From JARBUG01 sp035628915 (GTDB taxonomy: Bacteria > Bacillota > Sulfobacillia > Symbiobacteriales > Symbiobacteriaceae), in assembly GCA_035628915.1 (NCBI GenBank), contig DASPIW010000016.1, forward strand, positions 51,876-115,875: 64,000 nucleotides of DNA, read 5' to 3'. Every line of letters starts with the position of its first letter. The stretch's first letter is position 1. The translations under genes were made by a program, and so were the position numbers. A model generated the notes under the pieces. The model made no database searches. It worked only from the letters and a program-made list of their open reading frames with translations, and had not been told where the DNA came from. This document shows, piece by piece, positions 15,691-23,601 of this stretch.

Positions 15691-17085
15691 TTACACCTCC
15701 CAGAACTTCTTGGTATAGCCCTGCTTTTGGATGATCTCCCGCATCTGCAGCATGGCCGTGTACGTCGGCATAATGTATAGGATTTGGCCTTTCTCCACCT
15801 GCCCCAGACCAGCGGCGAGCGCCTGTGCCAGGTCCTTCTCCACCGTCAGCTTGGCCGTCTCCAGGCCGGCGTACTTGAGCCGCACCGCCATGTCTTCGGC
15901 ACGCAGCCCGGAGCAGATGACGAAGCTGATCTCGCCCTGCCGGGCCGCCAGGGTTTCAAAATCGACATCCCACAGCCAGGAGATATCGGTGCCGTCGGCG
16001 TAAAGGTCGTTGATGCAGATGATGATGTTCTTGCGCGCGCTCGATTGCATCACCGTGTGAATGACCGAGTTGAACCCAACCGGGTTCTTGACCAGCGCCA
16101 TGTAAACGTCGCGGTCGTTCATGGGGATCAGTTCCATGCGGCCGAACTGGCTGGTCGTCGTTTCAAGGCCGGCCTTGATCGCATCGAGCGGCAGGCCCAT
16201 GGCGAGGGCGCCGGCCGCGGCTGCCAGCCCGTTGTACACGTTATAGAGGCCAGGAATCTGCAAACGGGCCTCAAAATCGCCGGCCGGAGTCACGATATGA
16301 AGAGTAGAGCCCCGCTCATCGACCCCCGTAATGCGGTCAACGTACACCTGGGGCACCGGCCGCTCATTGCCGCAGTTCGGGCAGCGGTATTTGCCGAGGT
16401 GGGCGTAATAGAAGACCTTGTATTCATATTCCGTGCCGCAGACGACACAGTGCTTGGCATCCGCGGTCTGGTTCATCTCGGCTGTGCCGGCGTTCTCGTC
16501 TTCGATGCCGTAATAGAGTGGCGTGACGGCGCTGCGGCGCCCGAGCGAAGCGCACAGCGGGTCGTCGGCATTCAGGGCCGCCTTGGCGCCCTTTGGCAGC
16601 TGGTCCAGCCCGCGGCCGACGAAGTTGACCGTATGCTCCAGTTCCCCGTACCGGTCCAGCTGGTCACGGAAGAAGTTGGTCACCACGGCGGCCCGGGGGC
16701 GAATCTCCTTGCAGGCCTGGGGCATGGTCGCCTCGTCGGTCTCCATCAAGCCGACCTGGCCCCGCACGCGGCCCGTCCACGTGGCACCCTGCAAAAAGGC
16801 GGTTGTGAGCCCGGAAATCAGGTTGGCGCCGGCCCGGTTGTGCGTCACGCCAAGCCCGGCGGCTTCCAGCATCGCCGACAGCATCTTGGCGGTCGTGGTT
16901 TTCCCGTTGGTGCCGGAGATCGCAATCACGCCCTGTCGAGCCTGGGCGGAAAGCGATTTTAGGATATCCGGCGCCACTTTTCGGGCGATGGTGCCCGGCA
17001 GCGTCGTGCCGCCGCGGCCGAGCAGCCGTGTGGCTGTCACGACGCCTTTGCCCGTCCAGACGCCCATGAGTACCCGGAGATTCAT
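15691..17085 (-). CDS. murT: Lipid II isoglutaminyl synthase, MurT subunit
   Basis: 464 residues from ATG 17085, with GGGAGAAGAGGGA upstream. Mur-ligase ATP motif ISGTNGKTTTAKM (about 54-66), the conserved TNFFRDQLDRYGE block, a zinc-ribbon insertion (CVVCGTEYEY and CPNCG, about residues 212-235) typical of MurT, and a C-terminal DUF1727 domain (VGFNSVIHTV, INDLYADGTDISWLWD). With GatD it converts D-isoglutamate of lipid II to D-isoglutamine, usual in Gram-positive cell walls. Confidence 0.95.
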   Translation of the reverse strand: MNLRVLMGVWTGKGVVTATRLLGRGGTTLPGTIARKVAPDILKSLSAQARQGVIAISGTNGKTTTAKMLSAMLEAAGLGVTHNRAGANLISGLTTAFLQGATWTGRVRGQVGLMETDEATMPQACKEIRPRAAVVTNFFRDQLDRYGELEHTVNFVGRGLDQLPKGAKAALNADDPLCASLGRRSAVTPLYYGIEDENAGTAEMNQTADAKHCVVCGTEYEYKVFYYAHLGKYRCPNCGNERPVPQVYVDRITGVDERGSTLHIVTPAGDFEARLQIPGLYNVYNGLAAAAGALAMGLPLDAIKAGLETTTSQFGRMELIPMNDRDVYMALVKNPVGFNSVIHTVMQSSARKNIIICINDLYADGTDISWLWDVDFETLAARQGEISFVICSGLRAEDMAVRLKYAGLETAKLTVEKDLAQALAAGLGQVEKGQILYIMPTYTAMLQMREIIQKQGYTKKFWEV

Positions 17086-17149
17086 GCTGTCCCTCTTCTC
17101 CCAACAGGCTCTTTCCAAATGGCGGCCTGCGCTTTATGTTAACTTCGAA

Positions 17150-17170
17150 CGTGGTATCATTATAGCATAC
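17150..17170 (-). promoter_or_regulatory. Extended -10 promoter for murT operon
   Basis: On the minus strand TATGCTATAAT: a perfect -10 TATAAT (17159-17164) with an upstream TGC extension, about 75 bp before the murT start. No good -35 is visible. Confidence 0.55.
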
Positions 17171-17223
17171 CCTGCCGCCGCGCATTTTCCCTGCGCGGCT
17201 CGTAAAAGGAGTCGTACACCCCA

Positions 17224-18072
17224 ATGAAATCCCCACTCCGCCAAACACTCTGGTGTGCTGTGCTGCTCCTGCTGACGGCAGGCTGCAGCAGCAAAGCGCC
17301 CGAGCTCATGATGCCGCAGTTGGCCCCGGACGCCCCGGCTGCTGCGGGCCTCCCGCCCGCTCCCGTAGGCGATGCGCCGACGCCCCTGCTCGACCGTCCT
17401 CCTTTTGGACTCTATGCGCAGTATCCCGGTCGCGATACGCTGACCACGCTCTCCACCGCCCGACTGTCGCCGGACGGCCGCTACCGGGCAGCCATCACGG
17501 ACCAGGGGCTCTGGTTTGCCCGGGTTGACGGCGCTTGGCTCTGGCAGGTCCCGCTCCCGGGCGCCGCCGACCCAAAGCCGGCGCAGTCGCCCGCCCAGCC
17601 CGCCATCTCCCAGCCCGTATTGCCGCCGCAGCCCGGTGCGAGCCCACCCGGCACCGCCGGCCAGCCGAAGCCGCCCACGGGGGCTAAGGCAACCAAGTAC
17701 GTCGGACCGATCGACTGGACGCCCCGCTCCACGCTGCTGCTGCGGGACGACACCGGCACATGGGTCGAAATCGACCCGGAGGCCTGCAAGGTCACCCTGC
17801 TGCCGCAGGCCCTGCAGGGCAAGGAATGGATCACCTACTCGCCGGACCGGAAGCAGGTCATGTACTACACGCCGGGGAAGACGGGCCGGCAGCTCTGGAT
17901 TGCCAAGGCCGATGGCACCGATGCCAGGCTCCAGGGGGAGAACGTCACCGGCTTCTGGGGACCGGACGGCAAGCCGGTCATCACCAAAGTGCAGCCTGCC
18001 CCCGGGGCGGCGACCGTCCAGGGCTCCGCGGCCGCTGACCTGGAGCGGCAGCCCGGCCAGCACAGGCAGTAA
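17224..18072 (+). CDS. Lipoprotein with PD40/TolB-like repeat segments
   Basis: 282 residues. A lipoprotein signal (LWCAVLLLLTAGC) gives a lipidated Cys at residue 21. A Pro/Ala-rich linker follows, then short beta-propeller-like repeats (TARLSPDGRYRAAIT, ITYSPDRKQVMYYT, LWIAKADGTDAR), split by another Pro/Gln-rich low-complexity stretch (about residues 115-155). There are too few blades for a complete propeller. It probably functions as an envelope binding or scaffold protein. It is followed 24 bp later by a second envelope gene on the same strand. Confidence 0.75.
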   Translation: MKSPLRQTLWCAVLLLLTAGCSSKAPELMMPQLAPDAPAAAGLPPAPVGDAPTPLLDRPPFGLYAQYPGRDTLTTLSTARLSPDGRYRAAITDQGLWFARVDGAWLWQVPLPGAADPKPAQSPAQPAISQPVLPPQPGASPPGTAGQPKPPTGAKATKYVGPIDWTPRSTLLLRDDTGTWVEIDPEACKVTLLPQALQGKEWITYSPDRKQVMYYTPGKTGRQLWIAKADGTDARLQGENVTGFWGPDGKPVITKVQPAPGAATVQGSAAADLERQPGQHRQ

Positions 18073-18095
18073 CTGTACCCGAAAGGAGGGGGGCC

Positions 18096-19055
18096 GTGCG
18101 CAACGCCGGCGTTTATCTGCTGAGCGTCCTGCTGATCGCGGGCGCCCTCTCTGCCGTGGTCTCCATGGCGACCATGCAGTGGCTCTATCCCCAACGGGGA
18201 ACCGACCGGGCACCGGCGCCCGCACACTCTGCGCCGGCGGCACCGGCCTCGGCTGCGGCGCCGGAGAAGCAGCCGGCGCAGCCCCAGCCTGCCACTAAGA
18301 ACGCCGTCAATCCGGCATTCGCAGCCACCCCGGAAGAGACGCTGGCGCTGGAGTTCATCCGGCGGGCAGCGGGCGGCGACGTGCAGGGCGCCGCTGCTCT
18401 CTCGGACGGGCTGACGGCTGAAGCCCTACGCGGCTCCGTCACCTTCCACAGCGTCTCCGCGCAGCGCGCCGCCACCCTGCCCGGCCCCCGCGGCAGTGTG
18501 AACGTGCAGGTTTGGGTATTGATCGGGCCGAACCAGACCCGCAGCCTGTACCAACTCACCGTCGCGGGGGGCAAAGTACGCAGCCTGAAGGGCCCCATGG
18601 CCCCGGAGGGCGGTTTCGGCCCCTTCGGCCTGACGCTGCTCGATGAGCAGGCCCGCCCCCTGGACATGACCCCGTACCGGGGCCGCGGCCTCGTCCTCAT
18701 TTCGCCCAGGACGCCGGAGCCGGGGCTGGCGGAACTGGTCCGCCAACTGCAGGCGGCTTGCGGCCCGCAGGGCGTCGATGTCGTCCTCCTGATGGACATC
18801 CGCTCCCCCGACTGGGTCGCGGCAGCCCGGGCAGCCGGGTACACTGGCCCGGTCTGGCGAGTCAAGGCGCGCCTCGAAGACGTCCCGCTCGTCAGCAAGG
18901 GGTCGCTGATGGGCGCCTACGGCGTACTAATCGACCGGGAAGGCTTCGCCGTAGCGTCTCTGGCTGCCCTTGATCCCTTTCAGTACGGTCTTCCCGACGA
19001 AGCGCCACCTGCCATCGCAACCAGCGTCTTCCGCGCATACGGGCTCATGCCGTAA
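18096..19055 (+). CDS. Membrane-anchored protein of unknown function
   Basis: 319 residues from GTG 18096 (AAAGGAGG upstream). One N-terminal transmembrane anchor (YLLSVLLIAGALSAVVSMAT), an Ala/Pro-rich linker (about 30-70), then an NTF2-like or DUF4878-like region (ETLALEFIRRAAGGDVQGAAALSD, LTVAGGKV). The last 120 residues have a thioredoxin-like rhythm (GRGLVLISPRTPEPGLAELV, VDVVLLMDIRS, YGVLIDREGFAVASL) but no CxxC. It may form an operon with the preceding lipoprotein gene. Confidence 0.65.
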   Translation: MRNAGVYLLSVLLIAGALSAVVSMATMQWLYPQRGTDRAPAPAHSAPAAPASAAAPEKQPAQPQPATKNAVNPAFAATPEETLALEFIRRAAGGDVQGAAALSDGLTAEALRGSVTFHSVSAQRAATLPGPRGSVNVQVWVLIGPNQTRSLYQLTVAGGKVRSLKGPMAPEGGFGPFGLTLLDEQARPLDMTPYRGRGLVLISPRTPEPGLAELVRQLQAACGPQGVDVVLLMDIRSPDWVAAARAAGYTGPVWRVKARLEDVPLVSKGSLMGAYGVLIDREGFAVASLAALDPFQYGLPDEAPPAIATSVFRAYGLMP

Positions 19056-19063
19056 TCAAAGGA

Positions 19064-19092
19064 GCCGCCTGCTCAACCCGCAGGCGGCCCGT
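19064..19092. terminator. Bidirectional terminator between convergent genes
   Basis: GCCGCCTGC (19064-19072) pairs with GCAGGCGGC (19080-19088). On the plus strand it is followed by CCGTTTTC. Confidence 0.75.
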
Positions 19093-19094
19093 TT

Positions 19095-19523
19095 TCACTT
19101 TGCAAACCCCGCGGTCCCCGTCTCGGCATCCATGTCAAGCTGAATGCCGGCGGCTGCCGCCAGTTCCCTCAGCGGCACGTAGACCAGCCCGTCGTGCACG
19201 TGCACGCCCTTCGCCCCGTGCGCCATGGCGGGCGCAAACGGCCGTCCTTTCACCGTCACAATCGCCGACTGTCCGTCGGCCCGGATGATCGTCCGTACAT
19301 CGAGGCCCAGCTTGCGGGCCAGGGGCTCCACCGGTACATACAGGCTTCCCGCTTCATGCCGGTGAGGCGGGCTGCGGTCATCAAAGGCGATCCGTTTCCC
19401 GTTCACGCAGATGTTGATCTCCTGCTCGGGTCCGCGGCAGACGCTCGTCTGCTCGGAACATCCGGCGGCCCAACCGGCGCAGAACACGGCCAGCAAGAGG
19501 ACGGCGAAGACCCGCAGGTACAC
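19095..19523 (-). CDS. Stalk-domain (copper amine oxidase N-like) lipoprotein
   Basis: 142 residues. A signal with lipobox-like AAGC (FAVLLLAVFCAGWAAGC) is followed by a single copper-amine-oxidase N-terminal-like domain (ICVNGKRIAFDD, SLYVPVEPLARKLGLDV, LVYVPLRELAAAAGI). This beta-alpha stalk domain is common in cell-surface proteins of Firmicutes. The protein has nothing else, so it may be an envelope adhesion or scaffold element. Two further stalk-domain proteins occur in the window (6100-7020 and 46230-46757). Confidence 0.8.
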   Translation of the reverse strand: MYLRVFAVLLLAVFCAGWAAGCSEQTSVCRGPEQEINICVNGKRIAFDDRSPPHRHEAGSLYVPVEPLARKLGLDVRTIIRADGQSAIVTVKGRPFAPAMAHGAKGVHVHDGLVYVPLRELAAAAGIQLDMDAETGTAGFAK

Positions 19524-19575
19524 GAGGACCCCTCCCGCAAGCCAACCTTACGGGAAGTATACGCAGGGCCCGGAA

Positions 19576-20340
19576 CTACAACACCTTGGACAGGAACTCA
19601 CGGGTGCGCGAATGCTGCGGATTGGAGAAGACCGCCTCCGGCACCCCTTCCTCCACCACCACGCCGCCGTCCATGAAGATCATCCGGTGGCCGACCTCGC
19701 GAGCAAACCCCATTTCGTGGGTCACCACCATCATCGTCATGCCGCTCCGGGCCAGGTCCTTCATCACCTGGAGCACTTCGCCCACAAGCTCGGGATCCAG
19801 GGCCGAGGTCGGTTCGTCAAAGAGCATCACTTCCGGCTCCATGGCCAGGGCCCGGGCGATCGCCACCCGCTGCTGCTGGCCGCCGGACAGGAATGGCGGA
19901 TAGGTGCCCGCTTTATCCGACAGGCCGACCCGCTTCAGGAGCTTGAGCCCCTGCGCTTCCGCTTCCGGACGGCCCATCTTCTTGACCTGAATCAGCCCTT
20001 CGATCACGTTGCCCAGGGCCGTCATGTGCGGGAACAGGTTGAACCGCTGGAAGACCATGCCCATGCGGCTGCGCTGCATGTCCAGCACACGCTCGGGCAG
20101 GGCGACCATCTTCCCGTTCACGGACCGCTGGCCCACTTCTTCGCCCTTGAAGAGCACGTGGCCCTGGTTAGGCTTCTCGAGGAAGTTGACGCACCGCAGG
20201 AGCGTCGACTTACCGGAGCCCGAAGGTCCGATGACAACCACGACTTCGCCCAGGTGGATATCGAGATCGATCCCCTTGAGCACTTCCAGCTTACCAAAGG
20301 ACTTGTGCAGGTTCTGAATCTGCAAAATTGGCTGCGTCAT
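19576..20340 (-). CDS. Polar amino-acid ABC transporter, ATP-binding protein
   Basis: 254 residues, GlnQ/HisP class. Walker A GPSGSGKST (about 39-47), Q-loop GMVFQRFNLFPHMT, signature LSGGQQQRVAIARAL, Walker B VMLFDEPTSALDPELVGEV, H-loop VTHEMGFA. It starts 2 bp after the permease stop. It powers import of a polar amino acid, probably Gln, Glu, Arg or Cys; the sequence alone does not decide which. Confidence 0.95.
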   Translation of the reverse strand: MTQPILQIQNLHKSFGKLEVLKGIDLDIHLGEVVVVIGPSGSGKSTLLRCVNFLEKPNQGHVLFKGEEVGQRSVNGKMVALPERVLDMQRSRMGMVFQRFNLFPHMTALGNVIEGLIQVKKMGRPEAEAQGLKLLKRVGLSDKAGTYPPFLSGGQQQRVAIARALAMEPEVMLFDEPTSALDPELVGEVLQVMKDLARSGMTMMVVTHEMGFAREVGHRMIFMDGGVVVEEGVPEAVFSNPQHSRTREFLSKVL

Positions 20341-20341
20341 A

Positions 20342-20998
20342 CTATCCCCTCGCCTCCAGTTTCTTTTCGAAATGGCTGGCCAGGGTCATCAGTGTAATGG
20401 TAACCAGCAGGTAGCCCAGGGCGGTCCATACATACGTCTCGGCGGGACGGAAGGACATCGACTGCTGCTGCTGGCTTGCTTTCATTAACTCAACGATGCC
20501 GACGACCATCGCAAGCGAGGTGTCTTTAGTAAGGGCGGCCATTTCGTTCACCATGGGCGGGAGGAGCCGCCGGAACGTCTGCGGGAGGATCACCCGGCGC
20601 ATTGCCAGGCCATAGCTCATGCCGATCGAACGGGCGGCTTCCATCTGCCCCTTGTCGATCGACTGAATCGCGGCCCGGACAATCTCGGCGACGTACGCGC
20701 CGGAGTTGAGACTCATGGCAATCACTACGCAGATCGCGTCGGGCAGGGTGATGCCGAACTGGGGCAGGGCGCCCCACACGAAGAGGATCTGCAGCAGGAG
20801 CGGCGTGCCGCGAAATAAGGTGACATAGCCGCCGGCGATCAGGCGGATGGGCGTGTTGCGGGCGATGCGGGCCAGGGCAATCAAAATGCCGAGCAGCGTC
20901 CCGAAGAAAGCGCAGGCGGCGGTGAGCATCAGCGTGCGCTGCATTCCCTCGAGCAGATGTGGCAGTATCTTTGCGGAGTATTCGATGAAGCTCTGCAC
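20342..20998 (-). CDS. Polar amino-acid ABC transporter, permease
   Basis: 218 residues from GTG 20998. HisM/GlnP-type inner-membrane subunit: N-terminal LLEGMQRTLMLTAACAFFG, several hydrophobic helices, and the EAA loop EAARSIGMSYGLAMRRVILPQ (about residues 130-150) that contacts the ATPase. A single permease gene implies a homodimeric channel. It is cotranscribed with the binding protein and ATPase. Confidence 0.93.
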   Translation of the reverse strand: MQSFIEYSAKILPHLLEGMQRTLMLTAACAFFGTLLGILIALARIARNTPIRLIAGGYVTLFRGTPLLLQILFVWGALPQFGITLPDAICVVIAMSLNSGAYVAEIVRAAIQSIDKGQMEAARSIGMSYGLAMRRVILPQTFRRLLPPMVNEMAALTKDTSLAMVVGIVELMKASQQQQSMSFRPAETYVWTALGYLLVTITLMTLASHFEKKLEARG

Positions 20999-21027
20999 GA
21001 GCCTCCAGCTCCCTTCTTAACATAGGT

Positions 21028-21056
21028 CCGGCGGCAGGGAAGCCCCCTGCCGCCGG
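21028..21056 (-). terminator. Intercistronic hairpin (partial terminator or mRNA stabiliser)
   Basis: CCGGCGGCAGGG-AAGC(C)-CCCTGCCGCCGG lies between the binding-protein gene and the permease gene and lacks a T tract. Such stems commonly raise binding-protein mRNA relative to the downstream genes. Confidence 0.65.
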
Positions 21057-21068
21057 TACCGGGCGAGG

Positions 21069-21926
21069 CTACTTGCCCAGCTCTCCGCCAAACCAGGACT
21101 CAGAAATCTTCTTGTAGGTGCCGTCGGCCCGCAGGTCCGAAACGGCCTTCTCCAGGGCCTTGGTCAGCTCCGCATCTTCCTTGCGCACCGCGATGCCCAC
21201 GGGCTCGGGCTCAATGGCACGGCCGGTGATGGCGAACGTGACGGCATCCTTCTTGACGTAGAACAGGCCCACGGGCTCGTCGATCACGACGACTTCGCCC
21301 TTGCCGTTCTTCAGCGCCTGGAAGGCTTCGGTGGCGCCGCCGTAGGAGATGATGCCCTTGATGTCCTTGACCCGCTGCTCCTTGGCTTCCTTGACGTAGT
21401 CGTGGGAAGTGGTGCCATCCTGGACGAGGACGGTCTTGCCGGCCATGTCCTTTTCCGTCTTGACCTGGGCGCCCTTGGTCGAGACGAAGACCTGCGACAT
21501 GCGGGCGTACTCGACGAAGTTGACTTCCTTCTTGCGCTCGTCGGTGATATTCATCGAGGAGATGATGACGTCATAGCGCTTGGAGAGCAGGCCGGTGATG
21601 ATGCCATTCCAGTCGACGGTCACCACTTCAGCCTTGACGCCCATCTTCGCGGCGATGGCGTTGGCCAGTTCGACGTCGAAGCCGACCACGGTGCTGCCTT
21701 CCACGTACTCCATCGGCGGATAGGTGGTGTCCATGCCGACCATCAGCTTGCCGGCCTTCTTGACCCGGTCCAGCGAGCCGTCGCCGGCCGGGGCTGCGGG
21801 CTGCTTGGTTTCGCCGGCCGGGGCGGGCGCCGGGGCCTGCTCGGTCTTCTTGGCGCCGCCGCAGGCGGCGAGCAGTACACTGAGCGCTAGCAGGATAACG
21901 GCCAGGAATCGGGAACTCTTCTTCAT
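21069..21926 (-). CDS. Polar amino-acid-binding lipoprotein (ABC transporter)
   Basis: 285 residues from ATG 21926. A lipoprotein signal (AVILLALSVLLAAC) is followed by a Pro/Ala linker, then a type II periplasmic binding protein of the SBP_bac_3 family: GMDTTYPPMEYVEGSTVVGFD, DVIISSMNITDERKKEVNF, and the C-terminal KISESWFG. It captures the amino acid outside the membrane and hands it to the permease. It is the first gene of the three-gene operon. Confidence 0.95.
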   Translation of the reverse strand: MKKSSRFLAVILLALSVLLAACGGAKKTEQAPAPAPAGETKQPAAPAGDGSLDRVKKAGKLMVGMDTTYPPMEYVEGSTVVGFDVELANAIAAKMGVKAEVVTVDWNGIITGLLSKRYDVIISSMNITDERKKEVNFVEYARMSQVFVSTKGAQVKTEKDMAGKTVLVQDGTTSHDYVKEAKEQRVKDIKGIISYGGATEAFQALKNGKGEVVVIDEPVGLFYVKKDAVTFAITGRAIEPEPVGIAVRKEDAELTKALEKAVSDLRADGTYKKISESWFGGELGK

Positions 21927-22022
21927 CGGGTGACTCCTCCTCTGTTTCTCCTCTGTGCTATGGCAGCCAACGGCCTGACAGAACCTTGGCAAATCCAGTC
22001 TTCACCTCGGTTCTTACCTCAA

Positions 22023-22050
22023 ATTATATCGACACCCAACCGTTTGTCTA
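22023..22050 (-). promoter_or_regulatory. Promoter of the amino-acid transporter operon
   Basis: On the minus strand: -35 TAGACA (22045-22050), 16-bp spacer, -10 TATAAT (22023-22028). It lies about 100 bp before the binding-protein start. Confidence 0.65.
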
Positions 22051-22077
22051 TCAGAATGCTAAAGGGATGATGGAATT

Positions 22078-22824
22078 ATGTCGGAACCATTACCAACAAC
22101 GGAGCCTGCTCCCCAGCCCGGACGGAAGACCCTGATGGCGGTAGTGAAGTTCATTGGCCTGCTGGTGCTGGTCGCGGCCGTTTCCGCGGCGTCAGCCTGG
22201 GGCGTTTTTTCGTGGCGCATAGGGCAGGAGCAGCAGGATATGAGCGGACAGGTAGCCGCGCTGCGGCAGGAACTGCGCCAGCAGCACGACATGCTCTCGG
22301 AGAAGATCGCCCTGGTTGAAAAGGCGGCCCAGGAGGCCAAACTGCTGATGGACCAGGGCGGCCAGGCCGTTACGCTGCAATCGCGCCTCCAGGAACTCGA
22401 CACCATGAAGCTGGACTTGAAGAAGACCCAGGACGATATGGATGCCAAGCTGAAAGCCATCGAGAAGTCGGTGGTCGATCAAGTGGCAAAACAGAGCCAG
22501 GAATCGGCATTGGCCCTCTCAGCCGAACTGCGCTGGAAGTCGCTGTTGATCAAGGCGCAGGGCGAAATCCTGCTGGCGCAGGTCCACTGGGCAGAAGGGA
22601 ACCGGGGCCTCGCCAAGGATGAACTCGGCTACGCGACCCGAACGCTGCAGGAGGCATCAGCGGCGGCGACGGCGTCCGCGCAGGGCGCCATCGAAGCTGT
22701 GGCCCAGCAGGCCGAAACGACGAAGTCGGCCCTGATTCTTGAGCAGTCGTCTGCCCGCGACGCCTTGAACCTCCTGTGGCATCAGGTCAGCGCACTGCTG
22801 GGGTCGGCGGCCGCCAAGCAGTAG
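22078..22824 (+). CDS. Membrane-anchored coiled-coil protein
   Basis: 248 residues. A short Pro-rich cytoplasmic head, one transmembrane helix (AVVKFIGLLVLVAAVSAASAWGV, about 21-43), then a long heptad-like coiled coil (about 50-150; VAALRQELRQQHDMLSEKIALVEKA and onward) and an Ala-rich helical tail with Trp in ELRWKSLLIKAQGEILLAQVHWAEGN. No enzyme motif. It might scaffold envelope complexes. It is followed 20 bp later by the DUF2196 gene. Confidence 0.75.
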   Translation: MSEPLPTTEPAPQPGRKTLMAVVKFIGLLVLVAAVSAASAWGVFSWRIGQEQQDMSGQVAALRQELRQQHDMLSEKIALVEKAAQEAKLLMDQGGQAVTLQSRLQELDTMKLDLKKTQDDMDAKLKAIEKSVVDQVAKQSQESALALSAELRWKSLLIKAQGEILLAQVHWAEGNRGLAKDELGYATRTLQEASAAATASAQGAIEAVAQQAETTKSALILEQSSARDALNLLWHQVSALLGSAAAKQ

Positions 22825-22844
22825 TCCCCTGAAGGAGTTGAACC

Positions 22845-23264
22845 ATGTCCCACACGATCCGCGCCAACTTGACCGATTTGAAATCGCTGGCTACAGCCCT
22901 CAAGGACCTGGAGTGGTACACGTCCCCCGCGGGGGGCTACCGCATTGCCGGGGTAGCCGCAGACGGGAGCACCGCCGCCTGGGAGCTGGAAGCCAGGCCG
23001 GCAGAAGCGAAGGCCGCCCCGGTGCCCGCCCCCGAGCGGCGGCGCACGGTGGAACCCGGCGACCAGGTAATCGTGGAGACCAAAGCGCAGCAAGTCGCAC
23101 GGCGTTTCGGCAGCGGCGACAACGCCGGCGTGGAAGGCGTCGTCTTTCGGGTGCTGACCCGCGGTCCCCATCCGCACGGCATGAAGGTGGAGCTGCGCGA
23201 CCGCACCGTCGGCCGCGTGCTGCGCAACCTGACAATGCCAGGTGCAGGCGAACCAACTTTCTAA
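22845..23264 (+). CDS. YwbE-like (DUF2196) domain protein with extra N-terminal domain
   Basis: 139 residues. The C-terminal half is the short YwbE/DUF2196 beta domain (GDQVIVETKAQQ, GVEGVVFRVLTRGPHPHGMKVELRD, TVGRVLRNL). YwbE itself is about 60 residues. Here an extra 65-residue N-terminal part (IRANLTDLKSLATALKDLEWY, YRIAGVAADGSTAAWELEA) precedes it; that part is unfamiliar. The family is of unknown function, perhaps RNA-binding judging by its OB-like pattern. AAGGAGT upstream supports ATG 22845. Confidence 0.75.
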   Translation: MSHTIRANLTDLKSLATALKDLEWYTSPAGGYRIAGVAADGSTAAWELEARPAEAKAAPVPAPERRRTVEPGDQVIVETKAQQVARRFGSGDNAGVEGVVFRVLTRGPHPHGMKVELRDRTVGRVLRNLTMPGAGEPTF

Positions 23265-23294
23265 TTGACAAATTCGGGCCTTTCCGTGTACGCT
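23265..23294 (+). promoter_or_regulatory. Promoter of the riboswitch-terC transcript
   Basis: -35 TTGACA (23265-23270), 18-bp spacer, -10 TACGCT (23289-23294). It ends about 17 bp before the riboswitch core. Confidence 0.65.
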
Positions 23295-23310
23295 ATCCCA
23301 AGACAACAGC

Positions 23311-23470
23311 ACAAGGGGAGTAGCCACCCCGGCGCATTCCGGGGGATGCAGTCGTCACTACGAAGCGCATAGCGCTTCCGGCTGTATCGGTCACTTTGCC
23401 AGACAGGTAAAGAGGCACGGCAAGACCTTGGTTCCATCCGGAACTGAGGGCTTACTGTGCCTCTTTTTGT
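23311..23470 (+). ncRNA. yybP-ykoY manganese riboswitch with terminator
   Basis: The hallmark motifs of the yybP-ykoY class are in order: AAGGGGAGTAGCC at the 5' side, GCAGTCGTCACTACG in the middle, and CAAGACCTTGG ... CCGGAACTGAGGGCTT at the 3' side. The 3' end overlaps an intrinsic terminator (AAAGAGGCAC pairing with GTGCCTCTTTTT). This class senses Mn2+ and typically turns on transporters such as MntP and TerC/Alx-type proteins when the metal is abundant. The terC-family gene starts 130 bp downstream, consistent with an ON switch by terminator read-through. Confidence 0.92.
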
Positions 23471-23601
23471 TATGCCTAGGTTCAGAAAAATCCTCGGAGG
23501 TGCGCATTTTCGTGACCAGCTGCCCCTGGTATTCGAGCAGACCCACCACTTACAACCCGCGAATCCTGTAAAAGAAGATCAATCAAGAAGGGAGCATCAC
23601 C

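Noticed and set aside
18076..18096. Third copy of the RBS hairpin module (CGAAAGGAGG before GTG 18096)
   Set aside because: Only the Shine-Dalgarno core matches. The upstream CTCC and the TTCGACA hairpin are absent.
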